Assembly: GCA_040505895.1 (NCBI GenBank)
Contig: JBEVXU010000016.1
Span: forward strand, 1 to 64,000
Direction of reading: 5' to 3'
Length of the DNA: 64,000 nt
Source: Vondammii sp040505895
Lineage (GTDB): Bacteria > Pseudomonadota > Gammaproteobacteria > Chromatiales > Chromatiaceae
The notes below the pieces were generated by a model, which saw only the letters and a program-made list of their open reading frames with translations, was not told where the DNA came from and did no database searches. A program made the translations under genes and the position numbers. The first letter of the stretch is position 1; every line of letters starts with the position of its first letter. Positions 25,062 to 32,887 of the stretch are shown one piece after another.

Positions 25062-27296
25062 ATGACCAAGCCGAAGATCTCTGATACCCGCCCCAAGCCC
25101 ATCGACCTGAAAGCCGGGGAGACCGTCTACTGGTGCAGCTGTGGCAAATCCAAGACTCAGCCCTTCTGTGACGGTGCCCACAAGGGTACCGATTTCACAC
25201 CACTGGCCTTCACTGCCGAGACGGACGACAAGTATTTCTTCTGCCAGTGCAAGCGTACCCGGAAGCCCCCTCTCTGCGACGGTTCCCACAAGCAGATCAG
25301 CCAAGAGGAGTTGGAGGAGCAGGCTGGGCTCAAGACCGTCTGGTACCGGGTGGCGGACCTGGACGACATGCAGGAAGGTGAGGTGCGTGCGGTACAGGCG
25401 GGCAGCAAGAGCATCGCTCTCACCCTTTACGAGAGTGCCTATGGAGCGCTCGACAACGCCTGTCCTCACCAGGGCGGCCCCCTCGGCGAGGGCTCCATCG
25501 AGTGCAGTGGTGATGGTGACTGCCAACTGCGCTGCCCCTGGCACGGCTGGGACTACCATCCCACCACTGGTAAGTCTCCCGGTGGCTTCGATGACGGTGT
25601 TCCCACCTATCCATTGGAGCAGCGGGACGACGGCATCTATGTGGCGGTGAAGGAGCAGATCAGTCATACGCGCACTCTCTCCGACCTGATGGCCGAGACC
25701 ATGGTGAATTGGGGGGTGAAGCAGGTATTTGGCATGGTGGGCCACTCCAATCTGGGGCTGGCTGACGCCCTACGGCTGCAGGAGGAGGCGGGAAATCTCA
25801 ACTATATTGGTATCCGCCACGAGGGGGCTGCCTCCTTCGCCGCCTCCGGCTACGCCAAGCTCACCGGTGAGCCAGCAGCTTGTCTCGCCATCGCTGGCCC
25901 CGGCGCTACCAATCTGCTCACTGGCCTGTGGGATGCCAAGGTGGATCGGGCCCCAGTGCTGGCACTGACCGGCCAGGTAAATACCCAGGTGCTGGGTCCC
26001 GGCGCCTTCCAGGAGATCGATCTGGCCTCCGCCTTCGCGCCGGTGGCCGCCTTCAGCCAGACCGTATTACGCGACTCCAAGCCCGCTGAACTGATGAACC
26101 TGGCCTGCAAGAACGCCCTGGTGCAGCGAGACGTGGCCCACCTGATCTTCCCCGACGAGGTGCAGACCCTGCCGGCGGAAGAGGGGTCTGCAGCCGGGCG
26201 GCCGGATGGCCGCATGGGTGACAACCGCATCACCCCATCGGCCGATTCGTTGCAGTCTGCGCTGGCGCGGATAGACAGTGCGCGCCGCCCGATAATCGTG
26301 GTGGGCTATGGCGCCCGTGACGCCATGGCCGAGGTGACGGCGCTGGCAGAGCAGCTGCATGCACCGGTGCTCACCACCTTCAAGGCGAAGGGCCAGATAT
26401 CTGACGGCCATCCGCTGGCGGCTGGCGTGTTGGGTCGCAGTGGCACCCCGGTGGCCAGCTGGTGTATGAACGAGTGTGACCTGATGCTGGTGTTCGGCGC
26501 CAGCTTCTCCAATCACACCGGCATCACCCCCAAGCGGCCCATCATCCAGGTGGACTTCGATCCCATGGCGCTGGGCAAGTTTCATCCCGTTGAAGTCCCC
26601 GTGTGGGGTGAGATTGGCATCACTGTCGGTCTGCTGGGCGAACGGCTGCAGCAGGGCGATTGGCATAATCAGCGGCATGAACTGGCCGAGCGCTGGTCCA
26701 TCTGGCGCCAGGAGAAGGCCCGCCGGAGAGCGCGCGACCGGGGCCAGGGGGTCAACTCGGCGGTGGTGTTCGACCTGCTCTCCCGGGTCTGCCCCGCGAA
26801 CGCGGTGATCCCGGTGGACGTTGGCAACAACACCTACTCGTTCGGGCGTTACTTCGAGTGCCGTGACCAGCGCATTCTTATGTCCGGGTACCTGGGTTCC
26901 ATCGGCTTCGCTTTCCCGGCGGCCCTCGGTGCCTGGGCTGCCACCCAGCGGGTGGCGGCCTTTAACGGACGGCCGGTGCTCTCGGTCAGCGGTGATGGTG
27001 GTTTTGGCCAGTATCTGGCCGAGTTCACCACGGCAGTGAAGTATCGAATGAACATCACCCATGTGCTGCTGAACAACAGTCAGCTGGGCAAGATCAGCAA
27101 GGAGCAGCGGGCAGGTCATTGGCCCGTTTGGCAGACAGAACTGCAGAATCCTGACTTTGCCGAGTATGCCCTAAGTTGTGGCGGGCATGGTGTGCGGGTG
27201 GAACAGACCGAGGATTTGGAAAAGGCGCTGCAGGAGGCTATCGCCTATGACGGGCCGGCGCTGGTGGAGATTATCAGTGACCCTGAGTTGATTTGA
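25062..27296 (+). CDS. CDGSH-CDGSH-Rieske-thiamine diphosphate enzyme fusion
   Basis: A 744-residue multidomain oxidoreductase candidate. Domains in order: CDGSH 2Fe-2S site 1 (Cys25, Cys27, Cys36, His40), CDGSH site 2 (Cys61, Cys63, Cys72, His76), Rieske 2Fe-2S domain (about 93-198; Cys134/His136 in CPHQGG, Cys158/His161 in CPWHGW), then a full thiamine-diphosphate enzyme of the PoxB/acetolactate synthase group (about 202-744) with catalytic Glu254 in IRHEGAASFAA, GPGATNLLTGLWDA, and the cofactor motif GDGGFGQ (from 644) ending in NN (671-672). Three iron-sulfur sites fused to a decarboxylase suggest a pyruvate-like 2-oxoacid oxidase with its own electron relay; the substrate is unknown. Start: ATG 25062 with AAGGTG upstream, not 25029. 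The base composition looks richer in G+C than neighbouring genes, and an IS91-type scar lies upstream: probable transfer. Confidence 0.85.
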   Translation: MTKPKISDTRPKPIDLKAGETVYWCSCGKSKTQPFCDGAHKGTDFTPLAFTAETDDKYFFCQCKRTRKPPLCDGSHKQISQEELEEQAGLKTVWYRVADLDDMQEGEVRAVQAGSKSIALTLYESAYGALDNACPHQGGPLGEGSIECSGDGDCQLRCPWHGWDYHPTTGKSPGGFDDGVPTYPLEQRDDGIYVAVKEQISHTRTLSDLMAETMVNWGVKQVFGMVGHSNLGLADALRLQEEAGNLNYIGIRHEGAASFAASGYAKLTGEPAACLAIAGPGATNLLTGLWDAKVDRAPVLALTGQVNTQVLGPGAFQEIDLASAFAPVAAFSQTVLRDSKPAELMNLACKNALVQRDVAHLIFPDEVQTLPAEEGSAAGRPDGRMGDNRITPSADSLQSALARIDSARRPIIVVGYGARDAMAEVTALAEQLHAPVLTTFKAKGQISDGHPLAAGVLGRSGTPVASWCMNECDLMLVFGASFSNHTGITPKRPIIQVDFDPMALGKFHPVEVPVWGEIGITVGLLGERLQQGDWHNQRHELAERWSIWRQEKARRRARDRGQGVNSAVVFDLLSRVCPANAVIPVDVGNNTYSFGRYFECRDQRILMSGYLGSIGFAFPAALGAWAATQRVAAFNGRPVLSVSGDGGFGQYLAEFTTAVKYRMNITHVLLNNSQLGKISKEQRAGHWPVWQTELQNPDFAEYALSCGGHGVRVEQTEDLEKALQEAIAYDGPALVEIISDPELI

Positions 27297-27616
27297 CGAT
27301 CAGCTGCTCAATCTCTGACTCCTAGTGGGTCATGCAGAAAGTAAGGTAAGGATCAGCCGGTCCACAAGCCCCCTATGAATTTAATATATTTTTCAAACAA
27401 AAGCACCACGCAGTGGCGGTAGTAACCGAAGACTCTGCTCAGAAGGCTCATCCGAAACACACAATACTCATTACCTCCAGAACAGAAGCCTTCCATCCAT
27501 TGATTCCAAGCATTATATCAAACCAGCATAATAGTAACTCATTTTGCAGGGTAAATAGCTGATGGAGTATCACCCCTGCCAACTTATCTGTAGATGATTG
27601 GTGCTATAGTCCGGGC
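27297..27616. other. Right border of the accessory segment
   Basis: After the fusion gene about 105 bp of non-coding DNA precede the right copy of the 260-bp repeat, which serves as the native upstream region of queG. No other gene is seen. Confidence 0.6.
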
Positions 27617-27661
27617 ATGACCATCACAGGTGAGACCATCGACTTCACCAGCCTCGTCTCC
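27402..27661. repeat. 260-bp direct repeat, right copy
   Basis: Same sequence and length as 20265-20524. It includes a non-functional copy of the start of the REC-Hpt gene at its left end and runs 45 bp into the intact queG. Mismatches are scattered (for example TATCACC for TATTACC, CCGGGCATG for CCGGCCATG). Confidence 0.9.
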
Positions 27662-28687
27662 GACATCAGATGCTGGGGCTCTGAGCTCGGATTTCAGCAG
27701 CTCGGCATCACCAACACTAACCTGGCTGAGGCTGAGTGCAGACTGAATAAGTGGCTGGCCCAGGATCACCATGGCGAAATGAGCTACATGGCGGAGCACG
27801 GTCTGAAACGGAGCCGTCCCGAGCTGCTGGTGCCGGGTACACGCAGGACTATCTCCGTCCGGATGGACTACCTACCCCATAGTGACAATCCACAGGCTGT
27901 ACTGGACAATCCTCAGCAGGCGTTTATCTCCCGCTACGCTCTCGGGCGTGACTACCACAAATTGATGCGAAATCGGCTGCAGAAGCTGGCCAAGCGCATC
28001 GAACAGGTGGTTGGATCTTTCGGCTACCGTGCATTTGTCGACTCAGCTCCGGTACTGGAAAAGCCACTGGCGGAGAAGGCTGGACTGGGCTGGGTGGGGA
28101 AACACACCAACATCGTCAATCGCCAAGCAGGCTCCTGGTTTTTTCTTGGAGAACTCTATACTGATTTATCGCTACCTATAGACCAGGGGGAGTCGGACCA
28201 CTGTGGCCGCTGCACCTCCTGCATCGATCTCTGCCCGACCCGTGCAATTGTCGCTCCCTATCAGGTCGATGCACGTCTGTGTATCTCCTACCTCACTATT
28301 GAACATAGCGGTGCAATCCCTGAAGCGCTGCGTCCATTGATGGGCAACCGTATCTACGGTTGCGATGACTGCCTGATGGCATGCCCCTGGAACCGCTTCG
28401 CCACCCCCACCACTGAAGTGGACTTCCAGCCCCGCAACGGCCTCGATTCGGCTCAACTGGTTGAGCTATTTCAGTGGACTAAGGCGGAGTTTCTCAAACG
28501 CCTCGAAGGTTCTCCAATCCGCCGTATCGGCCATATCCGCTGGTTGCGTAATATTGCTATAGCCCTAGGCAATTCATCATATAATCATAATGTTACGGCT
28601 GCTTTGCAAATCCAATCCACACACCCATCAGAAATTGTAAGAGAGCATGTTCAGTGGGCGTTAGTGCGCCATTCCAATGCTAAATAG
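27617..28687 (+). CDS. queG: Epoxyqueuosine reductase
   Basis: Reduces epoxyqueuosine to queuosine in the wobble position of GUN tRNAs, using cobalamin and two 4Fe-4S clusters; cytoplasmic. The 356 residues fit the family. The N-terminal corrinoid-binding part contains FGYRAFVDSAPVLEKPLAEK and GWVGKHTNIV; the ferredoxin part has HCGRCTSCIDLCPTRAI and GCDDCLMACPWNRF; a HEAT-like tail follows (SPIRRIGHIRWLRNIAIALG). Its start codon and upstream region are the right copy of the 260-bp repeat, so the duplication left this gene intact. Followed by the SprA-like gene. Confidence 0.95.
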   Translation: MTITGETIDFTSLVSDIRCWGSELGFQQLGITNTNLAEAECRLNKWLAQDHHGEMSYMAEHGLKRSRPELLVPGTRRTISVRMDYLPHSDNPQAVLDNPQQAFISRYALGRDYHKLMRNRLQKLAKRIEQVVGSFGYRAFVDSAPVLEKPLAEKAGLGWVGKHTNIVNRQAGSWFFLGELYTDLSLPIDQGESDHCGRCTSCIDLCPTRAIVAPYQVDARLCISYLTIEHSGAIPEALRPLMGNRIYGCDDCLMACPWNRFATPTTEVDFQPRNGLDSAQLVELFQWTKAEFLKRLEGSPIRRIGHIRWLRNIAIALGNSSYNHNVTAALQIQSTHPSEIVREHVQWALVRHSNAK

Positions 28688-28734
28688 GCCTTTTCTGCTA
28701 TTCTTCTAGACAGGTGTGTATGTGATTTTATTCT

Positions 28735-29355
28735 ATGGAAATCCCCTTCTCATCCATTCAACCCTTCCACGGCGCCACCCACACTGCCGCTGCCAGGGAG
28801 GCTGGGGCCAAGCCAACCTCCTCCCCCACTGCAGAACCATCATCAGAGAGTGAAGATAATAGCTTAGGCATAGACCGCCTTACCGCTCAGGAGAAAGCGC
28901 AGGTACGAAAACTGCAGACCCGTGATCGTGAAGTGCGGGCTCACGAGCAGGCCCACATGGCCGCCGGCAGTGGTGTAGTGCGAGGGGGAGCTACTTATCA
29001 GTACCAGAAAGGTCCCGATGGCAGACTCTATGCAGTCGGCGGTGAGGTAAAGATCGATACCGGCGGCGTCCAGGGCAACCCCCAGGCGACCGTGCAGAAG
29101 GCGGAGACCATCCGGCGGGCGGCTCTGGCCCCTGCCAATCCATCAGGACAGGACCTCCAGGTGGCCGCATCCGCCACCCAGATGGCAGCAACAGCCCGCG
29201 GTGAGATACAGGCGGAAATCAGGGAAGAGCAAGCGGAAGCTGCAGAAAAGAGTAGTGAATTCAGCTCCGCCAACAACAAGCTCCAGCAGAAACTAACTGG
29301 AAGCGGTGCGATAAAGAAAGAAGAGGCAGCTGCTTTAGTCGATACTTTTGTCTAG
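28735..29355 (+). CDS. SprA-family putative metalloprotease
   Basis: A 206-residue protein of the SprA-related/CJM1_0395 family of putative metalloproteases. The core (about 43-150) has LTAQEKAQVRKLQTRDREV, the zinc-binding signature AHEQAHMAAG (HExxH), ATYQYQKGPDGRLYAVGGEV and ALAPANPSGQDLQVAA. The N-terminus is Ser/Thr/Pro-rich and the C-terminus is a charged helical tail. No signal peptide is evident. The biological substrate is unknown. It is 47 bp downstream of queG and may share its transcript; a short MITE-like element begins at the stop codon. Confidence 0.8.
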   Translation: MEIPFSSIQPFHGATHTAAAREAGAKPTSSPTAEPSSESEDNSLGIDRLTAQEKAQVRKLQTRDREVRAHEQAHMAAGSGVVRGGATYQYQKGPDGRLYAVGGEVKIDTGGVQGNPQATVQKAETIRRAALAPANPSGQDLQVAASATQMAATARGEIQAEIREEQAEAAEKSSEFSSANNKLQQKLTGSGAIKKEEAAALVDTFV

Positions 29356-29425
29356 GGAGACTCTTATCAAGTCATGATTGCTTTACGCTGGCTAAAATCT
29401 AACCAGACTTAATCAGAGGCTCCCT
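29355..29425. repeat. 71-bp internally deleted MITE-like element
   Basis: Left end GGGAGACTCTTATCAAGTCA and right end CTTAATCAGAGGCTCCC match both ends of the 160-bp copy at 4442-4601 (read inverted), including the subterminal TTTACGCTGGCTAAAATC and AATCTAACCAGACTTAATC blocks, but the central ~90 bp are absent. It still folds as a hairpin and sits between convergent genes, where it may act as a terminator. Confidence 0.75.
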
Positions 29426-29435
29426 GGACAAATAG

Positions 29436-29801
29436 CTATTCGCAATCATCCTCATCGGCCACATCCTCACCTTCAGATGAGTAGGGGTTGAGCCTCATTT
29501 CGATATCAGCCGCAACGTCCTTATCTCCGACAGAGATCCCCTTTATCCAGATAGTGGGATACTCCTCTTTGGTAGCGCCAAGCTTATAGCTTCCTGGTTT
29601 AAGGGTGAACTGATAAGCGCCTGTGCTATCGGTATAGTAGCGATCGACAACCACACCACTAGCTGCATCGATCAACATCACCTCAACTTCATCAAGGCCG
29701 GCAATCTCATCAGATACCACCCCGCTGAGCACTGCGGCAAAGCTTGCAGCACTCCAATACAAACCCAGCAAGAAGGAAAAACCCCCCATCAATAACTTCA
29801 T
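29436..29801 (-). CDS. Exported carboxypeptidase-regulatory-like domain protein
   Basis: A 121-residue exported protein: signal peptide to about residue 23 (SAASFAAV), then one CarbopepD_reg/Cna-B-like beta sandwich (LSGVVSDEIAGLDEVEVMLI, YYTDSTGAYQFTLKPGSYKL) and an acidic tail ending DEDDCE. Such domains act as stalks or binding modules in surface and periplasmic proteins; no enzyme is attached here. It stands alone, with the 71-bp MITE-like hairpin just downstream. Function unknown. Confidence 0.7.
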   Translation of the reverse strand: MKLLMGGFSFLLGLYWSAASFAAVLSGVVSDEIAGLDEVEVMLIDAASGVVVDRYYTDSTGAYQFTLKPGSYKLGATKEEYPTIWIKGISVGDKDVAADIEMRLNPYSSEGEDVADEDDCE

Positions 29802-29976
29802 GACTCATGCCCTTTAAATATATTTGAACCAATAACCTGGGCATCCAACCACCAGTATTTTTTCTTATAATGCCCTAAATGTTGTTGGCACGCCAAAGGC
29901 CTGATAACAGCTGGACATTAAAAGTATATGATGATTTTATATTCTCTAAATCGCCTCACCTCTTAAAGAGAACCCC

Positions 29977-30555
29977 ATGGTCAGCAAAACACAAAGATGG
30001 TCAGCAATAACTATTGCCGCAGCCATATCAATGAATGTGGGTGCTGATGTAGCGACCGGCGTAGATAGCGAGGCGCAACTACCTTTTTGGCAATGGAGTA
30101 CCCAGGGCGTGAAGATCCGGTTGATTCAGCGCTCACCGAATCAAACCCGCGCCTTCTTTATCGGACGGGGTTTCAGTAACGAGGCAGCAGATGCCATTGG
30201 CACCGGCTGTGTCTTCCAGACCATTTTCCGTAACGATGGAGAGCACGCCATCGACTACGACCTCTCTGAGTGGTGGATTCAGCATAAGGGAAAAAGTTTG
30301 GTAATCCCGTCAAAAGAGCAATGGGATAAAAAGTGGCAGACCCTCAACCTAAGTAACTCCTCCCGTATCGCCTTTAAATGGGCATTACTTCCCAACAAAC
30401 AGCACTTTGAGCCCGCAGATTATAATTGGGGGATGACCAGCTTCGGCCTTGCCCCCGGCAACCACTTTGACCTGAATCTTGTTACACAAATCGGCGGTAA
30501 AAAAATTAACGGCCACATACCAAACATTGAGTGCCCCGTGGATAAAGAGAAATGA
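29977..30555 (+). CDS. Exported hypothetical protein
   Basis: 192 residues with an N-terminal signal (SAITIAAAISMNVGADVA). The mature part looks beta-rich (IRLIQRSPNQTRAFFIGRGF, GTGCVFQTIFRNDGEHAIDY) and has two Cys, one near the middle and one close to the end, which could form a disulfide. I recognise no family. Its last codons overlap the start of the TlpA-like thioredoxin gene (ATGA), so the two are translationally coupled; the neighbour could act on this protein's cysteines or both may serve a redox-linked periplasmic process. Confidence 0.7.
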   Translation: MVSKTQRWSAITIAAAISMNVGADVATGVDSEAQLPFWQWSTQGVKIRLIQRSPNQTRAFFIGRGFSNEAADAIGTGCVFQTIFRNDGEHAIDYDLSEWWIQHKGKSLVIPSKEQWDKKWQTLNLSNSSRIAFKWALLPNKQHFEPADYNWGMTSFGLAPGNHFDLNLVTQIGGKKINGHIPNIECPVDKEK

Positions 30556-31079
30556 GAGCGATAGCAACGAGCTACAAATTTATTCTTGGACTGCTACTGA
30601 GTTTAATCCTTGTTGAAGCGATGGCGGTAGAGCCTGTCAAAGGGCTGACCTTATTATCCGGTGATCATCCCGCCCCGAAACTGGAACTGACCGATATTGA
30701 TGGCAACCAACACCGGCTCAGTGACTACAGGGGACGGGTGGTTATCGTCAATTTCTGGGCAACCTGGTGCCCGCCCTGTCGTAGAGAAATGCCCTCCATG
30801 CAAAGAGCATGGGAGCAGCTACGCAGTGACGGCATTGTCATGTTGGCCGTAGATATTGGCGAAGACGAAGATACCATTTTCGCTTTCACCGCAAATTACG
30901 ACATAGATTTTCCTTTGCTGATGGATTTGGAATCCAGCACCACAAATGACTGGCCAGTACTGGGATTGCCATCAACCTTTATCGTGGATACGAAGGGAGC
31001 ACTGGTCTACCGAGCCGTCGGTGGCAGAGAGTGGGACAGTCCGGAACTGCTCAAAGCCATTCGGGCATTGGTAAAATAG
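30552..31079 (+). CDS. TlpA/ResA-type thioredoxin
   Basis: A 175-residue periplasmic thioredoxin-fold protein. An N-terminal hydrophobic segment (FILGLLLSLILVEAMA) acts as a signal or anchor; the AhpC/TSA-type domain has the active site FWATWCPPCRREMPSMQ near residue 75, VMLAVDIGEDEDTIFAFTAN, and the cis-Pro loop LGLPSTFIVD. Proteins of this type reduce apocytochrome or other periplasmic disulfides. It overlaps the preceding exported hypothetical gene by 4 bp, so the pair forms an operon; no cytochrome c maturation genes are nearby. Confidence 0.88.
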   Translation: MRAIATSYKFILGLLLSLILVEAMAVEPVKGLTLLSGDHPAPKLELTDIDGNQHRLSDYRGRVVIVNFWATWCPPCRREMPSMQRAWEQLRSDGIVMLAVDIGEDEDTIFAFTANYDIDFPLLMDLESSTTNDWPVLGLPSTFIVDTKGALVYRAVGGREWDSPELLKAIRALVK

Positions 31080-31133
31080 AGGTTAGGAACTTGAACCGAT
31101 GGAGTTAACACCTCCCGAGATAGCAGCAGAGGA

Positions 31134-32429
31134 TCAGCGATTCCCTAGAGGCCTATAATCCCGCTTCGATGCACCATCATAGATCTGGCGTGGTCGGCCG
31201 ATCTTCTGCTTCGGGTCGGCCATCATCTCCAGCCAGTGAGATACCCAGCCCACAGAACGAGCGATAGCGAACATCACCGTGAACATGTTGTTGGGGATAC
31301 CCAAGGCGCGGTAGATGATGCCGGAATAGAAGTCCACATTGGGGTAGAGTTTGCGCTCCACAAAATAGTCATCCTCCAGTGTGATCTCCTCCAGACGCAG
31401 CGCCAGCTCGAAGAGCGGATTGTCGTCATCCGACAGCGTTTTCAATACCTCATGGCACATCTGCCGGAGGATCTTGGCCCGCGGGTCATAGTTTTTATAG
31501 ACCCGGTGGCCAAATCCCATCAGTCGGAATGGATCATCTTTGTCCTTGGCCTTCGCCAAGTAGTGCTCAACATTGGATACATCTCCAATCTCGGTGAGCA
31601 TGTTCAATACCGCCTCATTGGCCCCACCGTGGGCCGGTCCCCACAGGGAGGCGATACCAGCGGCGATGCAGGCGAATGGATTGGCCTGTGAGCTGCCCGC
31701 AAGGCGCACCGTGGAGGTGCTGGCATTCTGTTCGTGGTCGGCATGTAGGATAAAGAGCAGGTTAACCGCCTTCTCCGCAACTGGATCAGGATGGTAGGGC
31801 TCACAAGGATTTGCGAACATCATGTGCAAAAAGTTGGCACTGTATCCCAGGTCATTGCGCGGATAGACAAAAGGCTCACCGATATTGTGCTTGTAGCAGG
31901 CCGCCGCGATCGTCGGCATTTTAGCGATCAACCGGTGTGCTGAGATCTCGCGATGGTGCAGATCGTGGATGTCGAGGGAGTCGTGATAAAAGGCGGCGAG
32001 TGAGCCAACCACCCCAACCATCACGGCCATGGGGTGAGCATCATGATGAAAGCCGCCAAAAAAATTCTTCAGGGTCTCATTGATCATGGTGTGGTGACCG
32101 ATGAGGTAAGAGAACCTTTCCAGTTCATCCTGGGATGGAAGCTCACCGTAAAGCAGAAGATAGGCTACTTCCAGGAAAGTGCTCTGTTCCGCTAATTGTT
32201 CAATCGGATAGCCACGGTATCGTAGAATTCCCGCCTCTCCATCGATGTAGGTGATGGAGCTGTGGCAGCTGGCGGTTGCGACAAAGCCGGGATCATAGGT
32301 AAACATCCCCATATCCCGATAGAGTGCTGAGATATCCGCCGCCGGTGGTCCTTCGGTACCTTGATGCAGAGGCAGCTCTATAGAGCTACCGTCTTGATTT
32401 CTGGTGAGTATAACAGTCTCTTTTGCCAT
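31134..32429 (-). CDS. gltA: Citrate synthase
   Basis: Condenses acetyl-CoA and oxaloacetate to citrate. The 431 residues and sequence fit the type II (hexameric, NADH-regulated) enzymes of Gram-negative bacteria. The active-site segments are present: GPAHGGANEAVLNML (first catalytic His), GFGHRVYKNYDPRAKI (second His), and YPNVDFYSGIIYRALG (Asp). The N-terminal beta-rich region (LPLHQGTEGPPAADISALYR) is typical of this class. It is monocistronic and follows a 458-bp upstream region with two strong inverted repeats. Confidence 0.97.
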   Translation of the reverse strand: MAKETVILTRNQDGSSIELPLHQGTEGPPAADISALYRDMGMFTYDPGFVATASCHSSITYIDGEAGILRYRGYPIEQLAEQSTFLEVAYLLLYGELPSQDELERFSYLIGHHTMINETLKNFFGGFHHDAHPMAVMVGVVGSLAAFYHDSLDIHDLHHREISAHRLIAKMPTIAAACYKHNIGEPFVYPRNDLGYSANFLHMMFANPCEPYHPDPVAEKAVNLLFILHADHEQNASTSTVRLAGSSQANPFACIAAGIASLWGPAHGGANEAVLNMLTEIGDVSNVEHYLAKAKDKDDPFRLMGFGHRVYKNYDPRAKILRQMCHEVLKTLSDDDNPLFELALRLEEITLEDDYFVERKLYPNVDFYSGIIYRALGIPNNMFTVMFAIARSVGWVSHWLEMMADPKQKIGRPRQIYDGASKRDYRPLGNR

Positions 32430-32887
32430 GAAATCACTCCCCCCATATTTAGGAGCCGAACAGGCCCAGTATCATGCCGGTAGCCCACAATGATTGGACT
32501 ATCAAACGGCTGTTTTGGTAGTGATCAGTTCACCCTGAATATAGTCAATACGAAAAACAAGACATCACCTGCTCAAAAGAAATGAGCCATCACTTACCCG
32601 AAAGACTAGCACGGTATTGAAATTTCGCACTGTTATGCTTGGGATCTATAGAGTTTTAGGGCATAAGGATGGGGATTTGACCCAAAAAATCATCAAATCC
32701 CAAGATACTCACAGGGTATCGTCGACATGGATTATGGGGAGCATAAAACACGTCGATACCCCACCTTGTGCCAACAAAAAGACCTAACCGGTCGTAATAT
32801 CCCGACAATTCAAGGGGAGAAAAGGAACGCAATAATCCTCATTTCGCCACAGCACCTTGGTGCAGACCAACGGGACAATCTCGTAAG
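32430..32887. other. gltA-orn intergenic region with two inverted repeats
   Basis: The 458 bp lie upstream of gltA and downstream of orn (both minus strand). No gene is supported. Two inverted repeats occur: GGGATTTGA/TCAAATCCC (32672-32701) and GGGTATCG/CGATACCC (32714-32761). The gltA promoter should be at 32430-32650, but I see no clear consensus. Confidence 0.6.
32672..32701. repeat. Inverted repeat upstream of gltA
   Basis: GGGATTTGA and TCAAATCCC are exact inverted complements with a 12-nt A-rich loop. It could be a terminator for an unknown transcript or an operator; a second inverted repeat (GGGTATCG/CGATACCC) begins 13 bp further on. Confidence 0.5.
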
